A DNA stretch of 64,000 nucleotides. Source: Woeseiaceae bacterium (GTDB lineage: Bacteria; Pseudomonadota; Gammaproteobacteria; Steroidobacterales; Woeseiaceae). The notes under the pieces are model-generated. The model worked only from the letters and a program-made list of their open reading frames with translations. It ran no database searches and had not been told where the DNA came from. Shown here one piece after another: positions 1 to 10,171 of the stretch. The first letter of the stretch is position 1; every line of letters starts with the position of its first letter. The DNA is taken from positions 21,018-85,017 of the forward strand of contig JANQLK010000011.1 in the NCBI GenBank assembly GCA_028280615.1, written 5' to 3'. Both the position numbers and the translations under genes were made by a program.

Positions 1-1246
1 GACCGGACAGGTTCCAAAACTGGCCGATATCCGGGCCCGTCGCGCTGAGGTCGATCGTGCCGTCATTGAGCGACGGGAAATCCGGCAATTGAGCGGTCAT
101 CAGAAACTCTGTGTCGCCGAGGGCCAGGCGCGCCTGCTGGACGATCAGGTCCTTGCCTTCCCGCGTCGCATCGACGTCGACCAGGAAGGCCCCTTCGTGG
201 ACGTCGTCGACGCCGAAAAACGCCATTACCCGACCGAGATTCGGGCCCGATGCCGAAAGATCCAGGTCGATACGATCGAGGTTGGCGAGATCCGATGCCA
301 CGCCTTCGGCCTCGAGCCGGACCTCGCCGACTCGCGCCAGCGCGTCGAGAACCAGCGTTCCATCATCTGAAGGGGCCAGTTCCGCGCTGACGTCGATGTC
401 GCCCTCACTGTCCCCGCCCATGCCGAGCATTTGCGCAATCTCGTCTATGTTCGGCGCCTTTGCTACCAGGTTGATCGTCGGCCGCCTGAGTCCGGTGACA
501 TCGTCGAGGTGGCCGTCGACGGCCCACTCGAGGCTTCCGAAAACGCCGCGCAGGTCGAATCGAATGTCTTTGCCGGACAGCATCGCGTTCCAGGGCCCGG
601 TTTCGCCCGCGAACTCCGCCTTGCGGTTGCCGAGCGTGCCTTTGAAGTCCAGGTCGAGAACATCGTCGTCGCGGTGTCGCTGGTTGAGCGAAGCCACGGC
701 GAGCCGGACCGGCCGTTCCTGAGCCGGGCTCGAATAGACGAGCCGAACGTCCTGGATATTGGCCTGCTTCAGCAGGAACCCGCCGCCCGGCGCGGCGTCG
801 GCCGGCGCGGGCTCGGCGCTGGCCCCGAACACGTCCCAGTTCAGCCTGCCGCCGTCGAGCACTGTCACGACAAGGTCCGCATCTCTCACTTCGACGTACT
901 CGACGCGAAGCGGGCCGTTTATCAGCGACCGCAGGTCGATGTGAATCTCGGCGTAAGCTACAGCGAGCATCTCGTCGGGCTGGTCCCACTCGGCGTTCTG
1001 CCAGTGAACGTCGCGGGCGACGACCGCGATGCGACGGCCGACGTCGATCGAGAGGCCGCCGCGGATTTCGAAGCGTCGACCGCTGAGCTCGGTCAGGGCG
1101 GCCTCGATTCTCGGCTTCAGGAAACCCAGGTCAGCCGTCGTGACCCAGGCGACTGCGAGCATCGCGACCAGGACCAGCCCGGCCATCGACCATAGCGCCA
1201 CGCGGCGTGCCCGTGGGCGTTTCGGATGCTTGCCTTCAATCGTCAT
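1..1246 (-). CDS. AsmA-family protein, partial (runs off window edge)
   Basis: Minus-strand frame open from ATG at 1246 to the window edge: MTIEGKHPKRPRARRVALWSMAGLVLVAMLAVAWVTTADLGFLKPRIEAALTELSGRRFEIRGGLSID...; N-terminal TM helix followed by AsmA-like pattern. Not in the ORF track because it has no stop in the window. Confidence 0.75.
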   Translation of the reverse strand, partial: MTIEGKHPKRPRARRVALWSMAGLVLVAMLAVAWVTTADLGFLKPRIEAALTELSGRRFEIRGGLSIDVGRRIAVVARDVHWQNAEWDQPDEMLAVAYAEIHIDLRSLINGPLRVEYVEVRDADLVVTVLDGGRLNWDVFGASAEPAPADAAPGGGFLLKQANIQDVRLVYSSPAQERPVRLAVASLNQRHRDDDVLDLDFKGTLGNRKAEFAGETGPWNAMLSGKDIRFDLRGVFGSLEWAVDGHLDDVTGLRRPTINLVAKAPNIDEIAQMLGMGGDSEGDIDVSAELAPSDDGTLVLDALARVGEVRLEAEGVASDLANLDRIDLDLSASGPNLGRVMAFFGVDDVHEGAFLVDVDATREGKDLIVQQARLALGDTEFLMTAQLPDFPSLNDGTIDLSATGPDIGQFWNLSG

Positions 1247-1373
1247 AAACGGCCATCACGATACTGTGCAGATCTCTAATGCGTGGCTTCGGCTGATGAT
1301 AGCGCGGCTTTCAAGCCGACGGCGTAAAACGTACCATCTGCGGTCCGCGCGGCAGGAAAGACAGGAAAACACC

Positions 1374-3539
1374 ATGCAAATCAGATCGATGACGGCGGCC
1401 GCGCTGGCCGCCCTGACCTTGACGGCATGCGGCGGCGGCGACGAAGCCGCGCTTGCCGATCCGGCAGCCGAGGCGCTGCCCGACCTGAGTGTTGACGCTG
1501 AAGAACTCGAAGGCAACCCGTTCCTCGAAGACTGGGACACGCCGTTCGGCGTGCAGCCCTTCGATCGGATCGAGGATGCGCATTTCATGCCGGCCTTCAA
1601 GCAGGGGATTCTCGAACTGCGGGCGGAGATCGCAGAGATCGCTCGAAACCCTGAAGAACCGAGCTTCGAGAACACGATCCTCGCGCTCGAGAAATCGGGG
1701 GCGCTGGCAAACCGCGTTCGGCGGACCTTCTCGAGCCTGACCGGCACCGAGCTGAACGACAATCTGCGCGAGCTGCAGCGCGAGATCTGGCCGATGTGGT
1801 CGCGCGAGAGCGATGCGATCACGCTCAACGAAGACCTGTTCAGGCGCATACAGGCCGTCTACGAGCAACGCGGCAGCCTGGACCTCGGCGAACAGGAGGC
1901 GCGACTGCTCGAGCTGACCCGCCGGCGTTTCGTGCGCGCCGGCGCGGCACTCGAGCCCGACGTCAAACTTAAGGTGAGCGACATCAACGCCGAACTGTCG
2001 ACGCTCAGCACGCAGTTCGCGCAAAACCTGCTGGCCGCAACCAAGGCCTTCCGTATCGAGCTCACCGATGAGGCCGACACGGCCGGACTCGCGGACGACT
2101 TCAAGACCAACATCTGGGACGCGGACGCCAATGCCTGGGTGCTGACGCTCGACCGCTCGGTGTACGAAACCTTCATGACCCAGTCGGAAAGCCGCAGCTT
2201 GCGCAAGCGGATGTTCGACGGCTACACGCGGCGCGCGACGAGCGGCGAGTACGACAACGGCCCGCTCGCGATCGAGATCGCGTACCTGCGGGCGAAGCGC
2301 GCCGAATTGATGGGCTACGAATCGCACGCGCACTACCAGCTCGAGACGCGCATGGCGAAGACTCCCCAAGGCGCCGAGGACTTCCTGCTCCGGGTCTGGC
2401 GTCCCGGCATCGCCCGCGCGAAACAGGAGCGCGCGGACATGCAGGCGCTGATCGGCGACGAATTCGAGTTCGCCGCGCACGACTGGTGGCACTACGCCGA
2501 GAAAGTGCGCATCGGGCGATTCAACCTCGATGAGAACGCGCTGAAGCCCTACTTCGATCTCGATGCGGTGCGCAACGGCGCGTTCGTCATGGCCAACCGG
2601 CTGTTCGGGCTGCGCTTCTCGGCCGTCGACGTGCCGGTCTGGAACGACGTCGTCACGGCCTACGAGGTGCGCGACGACGACGGCTCGCACCTGGGGCTCC
2701 TGTTCATGGACATGTACGCACGCGACTCGAAACGCGGCGGAGCCTGGATGAACTCCTATCGCCTCGCGTCGAATATCGAGGGCGAGGAGATCCGACCGCT
2801 GGTCACCAACAATCTGAACCTCCAGCTGCCGCCCGACGGTCAGCCGACGCTGATGCGCTTTTCGGAGGTGAAGACGCTGTTTCACGAGTTCGGGCACGGT
2901 CTGCACGGGCTCATGACACAGATCGACTACCCGACGTTTTCGGGCGTCGACGGTCCGCGCGACTACACGGAGTTTCCCGCGCAGATTCTCGAACACTGGC
3001 CCTCCGAGCCACAGATGCTCGAGCTGTACGCCAGGCACTATGAGACCGGCGACATCATTCCCGCGGACCTCGTCGAGCGCATGCTGGCCGCGGCGAATCA
3101 CAACCAGGGTTTCGCGACGACCGAGTACATCGCGGCGTCGCTGCTCGACCTGCGCTGGCACATGCTGAGTTCGACCGAAGCCGCGGCGATCACCGATGCG
3201 GCCGAGTTCGAACGCGAGGTGCTGGACGAGTATGGCCTGATCCCGGAAATCCGGCCGCGCTACCGCACGTCGTACTTCAGCCACACATTCGCAGGTGGAT
3301 ACTCGGCGGGTTACTACGCGTACCTGTGGTCCGAGATTCTCGATTCCGACGGCTTCGACGCGTTCAAGGAAGCCGAGGACATATTCGACCCTGCAACGGC
3401 GGCGCGCCTCAAGAAGTGGGTGTACCAGGCCGGCGGCCTAAGGGAGGCCGACGAACTATACCGGAATTTCCGCGGCGCGGATCCGAGCATCGAACCGCTG
3501 CTCGAAGGTCGTGGATTCGACGTCACGGGGGGAGACTAG
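1374..3539 (+). CDS. M3-family metallopeptidase (peptidyl-dipeptidase Dcp-like), putative lipoprotein
   Basis: HEFGHGLHGLM zinc motif; signal MQIRSMTAAALAALTLTAC with lipobox; start at internal ATG preceded by AGGAAA. Confidence 0.88.
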   Translation: MQIRSMTAAALAALTLTACGGGDEAALADPAAEALPDLSVDAEELEGNPFLEDWDTPFGVQPFDRIEDAHFMPAFKQGILELRAEIAEIARNPEEPSFENTILALEKSGALANRVRRTFSSLTGTELNDNLRELQREIWPMWSRESDAITLNEDLFRRIQAVYEQRGSLDLGEQEARLLELTRRRFVRAGAALEPDVKLKVSDINAELSTLSTQFAQNLLAATKAFRIELTDEADTAGLADDFKTNIWDADANAWVLTLDRSVYETFMTQSESRSLRKRMFDGYTRRATSGEYDNGPLAIEIAYLRAKRAELMGYESHAHYQLETRMAKTPQGAEDFLLRVWRPGIARAKQERADMQALIGDEFEFAAHDWWHYAEKVRIGRFNLDENALKPYFDLDAVRNGAFVMANRLFGLRFSAVDVPVWNDVVTAYEVRDDDGSHLGLLFMDMYARDSKRGGAWMNSYRLASNIEGEEIRPLVTNNLNLQLPPDGQPTLMRFSEVKTLFHEFGHGLHGLMTQIDYPTFSGVDGPRDYTEFPAQILEHWPSEPQMLELYARHYETGDIIPADLVERMLAAANHNQGFATTEYIAASLLDLRWHMLSSTEAAAITDAAEFEREVLDEYGLIPEIRPRYRTSYFSHTFAGGYSAGYYAYLWSEILDSDGFDAFKEAEDIFDPATAARLKKWVYQAGGLREADELYRNFRGADPSIEPLLEGRGFDVTGGD

Positions 3540-4329
3540 AAACGATTCGCACGATCGTCCAGTAGAGCCCGACCGTCGCGATCGCGAGCGATGCCGGCAC
3601 GACGACTCGCCGCCGGTAAACGGTGTCGACGTCGTCCGTATGCATCGTCGCCCGGAAAGCGCGCGCGAGCAGCCACGCGACCAGCACGACGCCGAGCTGG
3701 CCGATCTCCACGCCGACGTTGAAGCCGATCAGGCCGCTTAAGAACTGGCCGGACGGCAGTCCCAGCTCGCCGAAGAAACCGGCGAAACCCAGGCCGTGCA
3801 CGAGGCCGAAGCCGAAAACGACGAGCGGCCGCCACACGGGCATGTCCGACACCTTGAGGTTTTCGAGCGCGACGATCGCGATCGACGCCGCGATCAGTGG
3901 TTCGACGAGCCCGGCCGGCAGCGAGATCACGCCGGCCGCCGCCAGCCCGAGCGTGACCGTGTGCGCGATCGTGAACGTCGAAATCTGGATGACGAGTGCC
4001 TTCACGCGCGTCGATGTCAGGAACAGTGCCAGTACGAACAGGATGTGATCGAGGCCGGCCGGGAGGATATGCCCGATACCGATGCCGACGTACAGTATCG
4101 CGGTCGACAGCGGGCTTCGTTCGCTGCCATCCGCATCGAGGATCGGGTTCAGGTCGGCGGTCGTAGTGGCACTGTCGAGCTCGGCGAGCGCCGCGCAGAG
4201 CGCCGGGTCGATTGACGCCTCCCCGGGCACGCAAAATTCGTCTTCGGGATGCGCAGTCGCCGCAGGCGGGCACAAGAGTGCGGCGACGAGGCAAATTGCC
4301 GGCAGTATGTTGCGAATCGTCGCGCGCAT
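3523..4329 (-). CDS. HupE/UreJ family membrane protein
   Basis: Multi-TM protein with GIGHILPAGLDHILFVLALFL and FGLVHGLGFAGFF motifs typical of HupE/UreJ; start chosen at MRATIRNILP. Confidence 0.8.
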   Translation of the reverse strand: MRATIRNILPAICLVAALLCPPAATAHPEDEFCVPGEASIDPALCAALAELDSATTTADLNPILDADGSERSPLSTAILYVGIGIGHILPAGLDHILFVLALFLTSTRVKALVIQISTFTIAHTVTLGLAAAGVISLPAGLVEPLIAASIAIVALENLKVSDMPVWRPLVVFGFGLVHGLGFAGFFGELGLPSGQFLSGLIGFNVGVEIGQLGVVLVAWLLARAFRATMHTDDVDTVYRRRVVVPASLAIATVGLYWTIVRIVSSLPP

Positions 4330-4402
4330 CGCCGCGATTCTGCGCAAAACGCCGGGCCTCGGCAACGCGCGAAGCTCATGGCGATCGCCTAGAATAGAGC
4401 GC

Positions 4403-5389
4403 ATGTCCGCGTTGACGTCCATGCTCGGCCTGATGATTGCCCTGCTTTTTGCACCGGTTCCGGCTTCGGCTCACGGCGGCGTCGTCGAAGAGGACGACCT
4501 CTGCGTCATCAACATCGGCTACCTGAAGGCGCACTTCAAAATCTACGTCCCGGCGAAGCGGCAACACGAACAGTTCTGCGAGGATCTGCCGGTCGGCGGC
4601 GAGAGCGTGTTCGTCATGGAGTATCTGCACGAGGGCTTGAGCAGCGCCGAGATCGACTTTCGAATCATCGAGAACGTTACCGGCAAAGGCACCTTCGCCC
4701 GACTCGAAGACGTTGAGCGATTACCCGACCTCGAAGCCGTGACCGTGCGCTACGAACCGGCCCGTATCGTGCCCGACGTGTACACGCTGCTGCACGAGTT
4801 CGATGCCGACGGCGAATTCGTCGGCATCGTCTCTGCCGCGAGCGGCGTGGACGGCGAGGTTTACACGGCCGTGTTCCCGTTCGAAGTCGGTTACACGGGC
4901 ATAGGCCAGTGGCCGTGGATCGTCGCCGCGATTGCTCTGCTGCAGCTCAACTACTGGCATATGAGCCGCCGCCGCAAGCTTAGGCTCGTGAGTACCGTCA
5001 TCCTGCTTGCGCTCGCCGTCGCGCCGAGGGGCGGCGTCCAGGCGGCCGAGATGGGGCCGGTCCAGTCGCGGGACGGCCACTTCCTCGTCCGCTTCGTGCC
5101 GGGCATCGAGCCGCTGCGCATCAATCACCTGCACAGCTGGACGCTCGTCATCGCAACCGTCGACAGCGCGCCGGTTCGCGGCGCGAACATCCGCATCACG
5201 GGTGGTATGCCGGCGCACGATCATGGCCTGCCGACGGCGCCGGCCGTCGTCGACGCCGACGAGGACGGACGCTACGTCGTCAAAGGCATGCGCTTTCACA
5301 TGAGCGGCGACTGGGAACTCCTGGTCGAGATCGACGACGGCACGCGTCGCGATCTCGTCGTCCTGCCGATCACGCTGGAGGACCGGTAG
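4403..5389 (+). CDS. Membrane protein with C-terminal YtkA/FixH-like domain
   Basis: Signal peptide, internal TM region, C-terminal half VRFVPGIEPLRINHLHSWTLVIATVDSAPVRGANIRITGGMPAHDHGLPTAP resembling YtkA/FixH-like domains; abuts the downstream peroxidase gene. Confidence 0.6.
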   Translation: MSALTSMLGLMIALLFAPVPASAHGGVVEEDDLCVINIGYLKAHFKIYVPAKRQHEQFCEDLPVGGESVFVMEYLHEGLSSAEIDFRIIENVTGKGTFARLEDVERLPDLEAVTVRYEPARIVPDVYTLLHEFDADGEFVGIVSAASGVDGEVYTAVFPFEVGYTGIGQWPWIVAAIALLQLNYWHMSRRRKLRLVSTVILLALAVAPRGGVQAAEMGPVQSRDGHFLVRFVPGIEPLRINHLHSWTLVIATVDSAPVRGANIRITGGMPAHDHGLPTAPAVVDADEDGRYVVKGMRFHMSGDWELLVEIDDGTRRDLVVLPITLEDR

Positions 5390-5392
5390 CCG

Positions 5393-6604
5393 GTGGCATT
5401 TCGAAAACTCGGCGCGGTCCTGGTCTTTGCATTCGCCGCGCTGCTCATATTCGAGGCCTGGCAGCGGCTGGTCCCGCCCCGCCCCTGGTCAGAAGCCGAA
5501 CTCGGCGTGCTTCGCTCGCTATCGCTCGCCGCACTGGCGCCGTTGCCGGCCGACCCGACCAACGCCGTCGCCGACGATCCGCGCGCAGCCGAGTTCGGCC
5601 ATGCCCTGTTTTTCGAAACGCGCATGAGTGCAAACGGGTTCATAGCCTGTGCCACCTGCCACCAGCCGATCCGGCATTTCACGGATGGCCTGCCTCTCGG
5701 CGTCGGCATCGGCATGTCGGGCCGCAACACGCCGAGCATCGTCGGCAGCCAGTACAGCCCCTGGCTGTACTGGGACGGCCGCAAGGACAGCCAGTGGGCG
5801 CAGGCGCTGTCACCGATCGAGGACCCGAACGAGCACGGTTCGGACCGTTTGCGCATACTGAGCCTGATCGCATCGGAACCCGTCTACCGGCGCCGCTACG
5901 AATCGCTGTTCGGCGGTCCGCCCAGTCTGTTCGACGAGACGTCCGTCGATCGCGCCTTCGCCAATGTCGGCAAGGCGATTGCGGCCTATGAACGCCTGCT
6001 CAGGCCGGGTACGTCGGCCTTCGATGCCTACGTCGCGCACGTGGACGGCGGCGGCGACCCGATCGAGCAGCCATTCCTAAGCGAGGACCAGCTCCACGGT
6101 CTCCGGCTGTTCATCGGCGAGGCGCGTTGCACCGAATGCCACAACGGGCCGCTGTTCACGAACAACGAGTTCCACAACACGGGCACGCTGCCGCCGCCCG
6201 GTGAGCTGCCGGACCGCGGCCGTATCGACGGCGTGCGCCAGGTTCTCGACGACCCGTTCAACTGCCTCGGCGCGATGAGCGATGACGGCGGCGACGCCTG
6301 CGACGAGCTCAGATTCGTACGTACGGGCTCGGAGCTGATCGGTGCGACGCGCACGCCATCACTCAGGAACGTCACGCAAACGGCGCCCTACCAGAGCCGC
6401 GGCCAGTTCGAAACGCTCGCGCAGGTACTCGATCACTACAACGAAGCTCCGCTCGCGATGATCGGGCACAACGAAGCCGAGCCGCTGCGGCTTGCCGACT
6501 TTGAACTCGAGCGGCTGATTGCGTTCCTCGTATCGCTGGATGCGGCCGTCGACGTCGATCCGCGCTGGCTCGAGCCGCCCGACATGACCGCGTTCGAAGA
6601 CTGA
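5393..6604 (+). CDS. Di-heme cytochrome c peroxidase / MauG family protein
   Basis: Two CXXCH haem sites (CATCH, CTECH), WDGR motif, TRTPSLRNV motif; GTG start. Confidence 0.85.
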   Translation: MAFRKLGAVLVFAFAALLIFEAWQRLVPPRPWSEAELGVLRSLSLAALAPLPADPTNAVADDPRAAEFGHALFFETRMSANGFIACATCHQPIRHFTDGLPLGVGIGMSGRNTPSIVGSQYSPWLYWDGRKDSQWAQALSPIEDPNEHGSDRLRILSLIASEPVYRRRYESLFGGPPSLFDETSVDRAFANVGKAIAAYERLLRPGTSAFDAYVAHVDGGGDPIEQPFLSEDQLHGLRLFIGEARCTECHNGPLFTNNEFHNTGTLPPPGELPDRGRIDGVRQVLDDPFNCLGAMSDDGGDACDELRFVRTGSELIGATRTPSLRNVTQTAPYQSRGQFETLAQVLDHYNEAPLAMIGHNEAEPLRLADFELERLIAFLVSLDAAVDVDPRWLEPPDMTAFED

Positions 6605-6619
6605 GTCATGGCGCGGGCT

Positions 6620-7366
6620 TCAGCCGCGCAGGGCCGCCGCCGCGAGTTCGAGGTCGGCTTCGGTATCGACGCCGCGGCCGGGCCGTACCGTCGGGCGCGC
6701 GACGAGAATGCGGTAGCCCATCGATAGCGCGCGAAGCTGTTCGAGCTGCTCGATCTGCTCGAGCGGCGACGGATCGGCAAGCACGAGCGAGCGCAGCACA
6801 CCGGCGCGATAGCCGTAGATACCGTGATGATGCAGGGCCGTATCTCTTGCCATGAGCCCGGCCTCCTCGTGGCGCGGGTACGGGATCGGCGCGCGGCTGA
6901 AGTACAGCGCGAAGCCTTCCGCATCGCAAACGACCTTGACCACGTTCGGATCGTCCAAATCCCCGGCCGATGTGATCGGCGATGCCAGCGTCGAAAGATC
7001 GGCTCGCGAGTCCTCGAGCAGCGCCGCGCACTGGTTGATCAGGGCCGCCGGCACGGCCGGCTCGTCGCCCTGCAGGTTGACGACGACCGTCTCGTCGTCC
7101 CAGTCCATGAGGTCAGCCACCTCGGCGATACGCTCCGTGCCGGAACGATGCTGATCGCCCGTCATGCAGACCGTCGCGCCAAACGACTCGGCCGCATCCG
7201 CAATACGCGTGTCGTCGGTTGCGATGACGACTTCCCCGGCGTCGCTTTCACATCCGCGGGCGTGGACGTGTTCGATCATGGGCCGGCCGTTGATTTCCCT
7301 GAGCGGCTTGCCGGGCAATCGGGTCGACGCGTAGCGCGCCGGGATGACGACGACGAAAGGTCTCAT
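6620..7366 (-). CDS. kdsB: 3-deoxy-manno-octulosonate cytidylyltransferase
   Basis: MRPFVVVIPARYASTRLPGKPL...VVNLQGDEP...; next to lpxK. Confidence 0.95.
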   Translation of the reverse strand: MRPFVVVIPARYASTRLPGKPLREINGRPMIEHVHARGCESDAGEVVIATDDTRIADAAESFGATVCMTGDQHRSGTERIAEVADLMDWDDETVVVNLQGDEPAVPAALINQCAALLEDSRADLSTLASPITSAGDLDDPNVVKVVCDAEGFALYFSRAPIPYPRHEEAGLMARDTALHHHGIYGYRAGVLRSLVLADPSPLEQIEQLEQLRALSMGYRILVARPTVRPGRGVDTEADLELAAAALRG

Positions 7367-8397
7367 GCGATTTCCTGCTGGTTACGCATACGCGAATCTA
7401 TCTGCGCGAGCCACGCGCCGGCAAGCGACGCCTCCATCTCGAGTTCGACCGGCACCGACCAGTAGCGATCGGCCACGTCGCCGCCGAGCTTGACGGCGTC
7501 CTTCTCCGTCAGGAAGACGTTCAGGTCGTCGCCGAATTCGAGTTGCCGCCGTGCCAGCCGCGCGTGGTCCGGGAACGCGTGCTCGATGATCTCGATCCCG
7601 TGTCGCCTGAGCAGGTCGAAAAACCGGCCGGGGTTGCCGATGGCCGCGACCGCATGCACGGTCTCGCCCTCGAAGCCCCTGAGCGGCCTGACCAGCGAGC
7701 CGTTCAGTCGCGCGGCCTCGTTCGCCACGAGTTCGAAGGCAATCGCGTTCTGCTCCGTGACGGTCTCGGGCGTTTGGGCAGTCGCGCCGTTCACGAGCAT
7801 CTGGTCGACCTCGGACGCCCTCGCCGCGGGCTCGCGCAGCGGCCCTGCCGGAAGCACGTAGCGATTGCCGAACCAGCGCCGGCCATCCACGACACAGATT
7901 TCGTAGTCTCGCGCGAGCTTCAAGTGCTGCAATCCGTCGTCGGCGATTATCAGGTCGACGCCGTCGTCGACCAGCATCCGAGCGGCCCTGACCCGGTCCC
8001 GGTCGACGGCGACGGGACAGCAGCTGCGGCGCGCCAGGAGCACCGGCTCGTCGCCGACCAGAGAAGGGTCGCTCGCGGCATCTACCCTGAGCGGCGAACC
8101 CGACCGACTGCCGCCGTAGCCGCGGCTCACGATGCCCGGGCGAAAGCCCGAGCGCTTCAAGGCGGACGCGAGCCAGATCGTCGTCGGCGTCTTGCCGGTG
8201 CCGCCCGCGGTGACGTTGCCGACGACGATGACCGGCACGCCGACGCGACGACTCTGAAGAAGCCCCGAGCGATACATGGCCCGGCGCAACGTGATCGCCA
8301 ACCAGTACACGGCCGACAGCGGCAGCAGCAGCCGATACCCGGCGCCGTTGTCATACCAGGCACGAAGCAGCCAGTCGTGTAGGCGTTCCCTGATCAC
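7363..8397 (-). CDS. lpxK: Tetraacyldisaccharide 4'-kinase
   Basis: GNVTAGGTGKTPTT Walker A, SRGYGG, ADDGLQH motifs; between kdsB and msbA. Confidence 0.95.
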   Translation of the reverse strand: MIRERLHDWLLRAWYDNGAGYRLLLPLSAVYWLAITLRRAMYRSGLLQSRRVGVPVIVVGNVTAGGTGKTPTTIWLASALKRSGFRPGIVSRGYGGSRSGSPLRVDAASDPSLVGDEPVLLARRSCCPVAVDRDRVRAARMLVDDGVDLIIADDGLQHLKLARDYEICVVDGRRWFGNRYVLPAGPLREPAARASEVDQMLVNGATAQTPETVTEQNAIAFELVANEAARLNGSLVRPLRGFEGETVHAVAAIGNPGRFFDLLRRHGIEIIEHAFPDHARLARRQLEFGDDLNVFLTEKDAVKLGGDVADRYWSVPVELEMEASLAGAWLAQIDSRMRNQQEIA

Positions 8398-10169
8398 TCG
8401 TCGCTGAACTGCATCCGGTAGAGCGCGGCGTAGTGGCCATCGGCGGCCAGGAGTTCGTCGTGCGTGCCGGACTCGACGATTCGGCCGGCTTCGAGCACGA
8501 CAATGCGATCGGCCGACTCGACCGTCGACAGGCGGTGCGCGATAACGAGCGTCGTCCGGTTCTCCATGAGCGCGCTGAGCGCATCCTGTATGCGCCGCTC
8601 CGAGCGCGTGTCCAGCGAGGACGTCGCCTCGTCGAGTATCAAGAGCGGCGCGTTCTTGAGCAACGCGCGGCCGATCGCGATACGCTGCCGCTGTCCCCCC
8701 GACAGTAGAACGCCGCGGTCGCCGACCATCGTTTCGTAGCCGGCCGGCATGTCCTTGACGAAGTCGGCAACGTGCGCGGCTTCGGCCGCCGCCTCGATTT
8801 CCTCGCGAGACCGGCTGCGCAGCTCGCCGTACGCCAGGTTGTTCGCGATCGTGTCGTTGAACAGCACGACGTCCTGGCTGACGACGCTGAGGTTGTCTCG
8901 CAACGATGCCAGCGTGTAGTCCTGGATCGGCACGTCGTCGATAAGAATCTCGCCGCTCGATACGTCATAGAAGCGCGGCAGCAGCATCGCAAGCGTGGAC
9001 TTGCCGCTGCCCGAATGGCCGACGACGGCGAGCGTCTGGCCCGCACTGACCTTGAGCGAAATGTCCTCGAGTACGTACTCGTCGTCATTGCCGTAGGTAA
9101 AGCTGACATTCCTGAACTCGACGTTGCCCTCGATGCGGCCGGCCTCGCGCGTACCGTTATCGATCTCGTCATCCTCGTCGATGACCTTGAACAGGCTATC
9201 CGCGCCGGCCACGCCGCGCTGCAGGGTTGCGTTGACATTGGTGATGCGACGGACGGGCTGCAGCATGAGCATCATCGCGCTGAAGAACGAAATGAACTGC
9301 CCGGGAGACAGACGCCCGTCGATAGCCTCGCGGCTCGCGGCGAATATGACGAGCGCCACGCCGAAGCCGAAGATCACCTGCGTGACCGCGACGCCCAGCG
9401 AGCGCACCCGGATCAGCTTGAGGTTCTGCCGGCGGTTGCGCTCGTCGGCATCGCGAAGCCGCTCCTGCTCGTAGCGATAGCCGCCGAAGGCCTTGACGAC
9501 CCAGTTGCCGCGAACGATCTCCTCGGTGACCTGGGTCACCTCGCCCACCGAGTCCTGGATGCGGCTGCTGTAGCGGCGGAACGCGTGCGCCAGCGCCCGC
9601 ACGATCACCGCGAGAACCGGAAACAGGATTGCCACGAAGCCGGTCAGCTTGGGGCTGTGATAGAGCATGACGGCGATGGCCGCGAACACGGTCAGCACGT
9701 CGCGAATCGCGATCGTAACGACGCTGGTCACGGATTCCGCCACCATCTCGACGTTGTAGGTCATGCGCGACAGCAGCGGCCCAGCCGACTGATGGTCGAA
9801 ATAGCGCGCCGGCAGGGTCAGGAACTTGCGAAACACCGCTCGTCTCAAGGAGCTGATGACCGAGCGTCCGATCCAGCCCAGCGACGCCTCCGTGGCGAAG
9901 CCCGCGAGCCCGCGAAGAATGAAGATGATGACGAAGGCGATCGGCAGCCAGCGAGCCGCGGCCAGGTTCTGCGCGACGAGCGCGTCGTCCATGAGCGGTT
10001 CGAGGAGCAGCACGAGACTGCCCTCGATGACGGCGGTACTCGCCATACCGATGATCGCAACGAGGCCGATGAGCTTGTGCGGCAGGACATATTGCCAGAG
10101 GCGTCCGTACACCTCGCGCATCCGATTGTCGAACTTGTCACTCACGGCGATGGCGTCCGGGTCGGGCAC
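8394..10169 (-). CDS. msbA: Lipid A export ABC transporter MsbA
   Basis: 591 aa TM-ABC protein; GHSGSGKSTL, LSGGQRQRIAIGRALLKNAPLLILDEATSSLD; synteny with lpxK/kdsB. Confidence 0.92.
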   Translation of the reverse strand: MPDPDAIAVSDKFDNRMREVYGRLWQYVLPHKLIGLVAIIGMASTAVIEGSLVLLLEPLMDDALVAQNLAAARWLPIAFVIIFILRGLAGFATEASLGWIGRSVISSLRRAVFRKFLTLPARYFDHQSAGPLLSRMTYNVEMVAESVTSVVTIAIRDVLTVFAAIAVMLYHSPKLTGFVAILFPVLAVIVRALAHAFRRYSSRIQDSVGEVTQVTEEIVRGNWVVKAFGGYRYEQERLRDADERNRRQNLKLIRVRSLGVAVTQVIFGFGVALVIFAASREAIDGRLSPGQFISFFSAMMLMLQPVRRITNVNATLQRGVAGADSLFKVIDEDDEIDNGTREAGRIEGNVEFRNVSFTYGNDDEYVLEDISLKVSAGQTLAVVGHSGSGKSTLAMLLPRFYDVSSGEILIDDVPIQDYTLASLRDNLSVVSQDVVLFNDTIANNLAYGELRSRSREEIEAAAEAAHVADFVKDMPAGYETMVGDRGVLLSGGQRQRIAIGRALLKNAPLLILDEATSSLDTRSERRIQDALSALMENRTTLVIAHRLSTVESADRIVVLEAGRIVESGTHDELLAADGHYAALYRMQFSDE

Positions 10170-10171
10170 CG

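Noticed and set aside
1311-3284. 657-aa minus-strand ORF opposite the M3 peptidase
   Set aside because: Antisense shadow of a GC-rich coding frame; no recognisable motifs, low-complexity R/V/H/Q-rich product.
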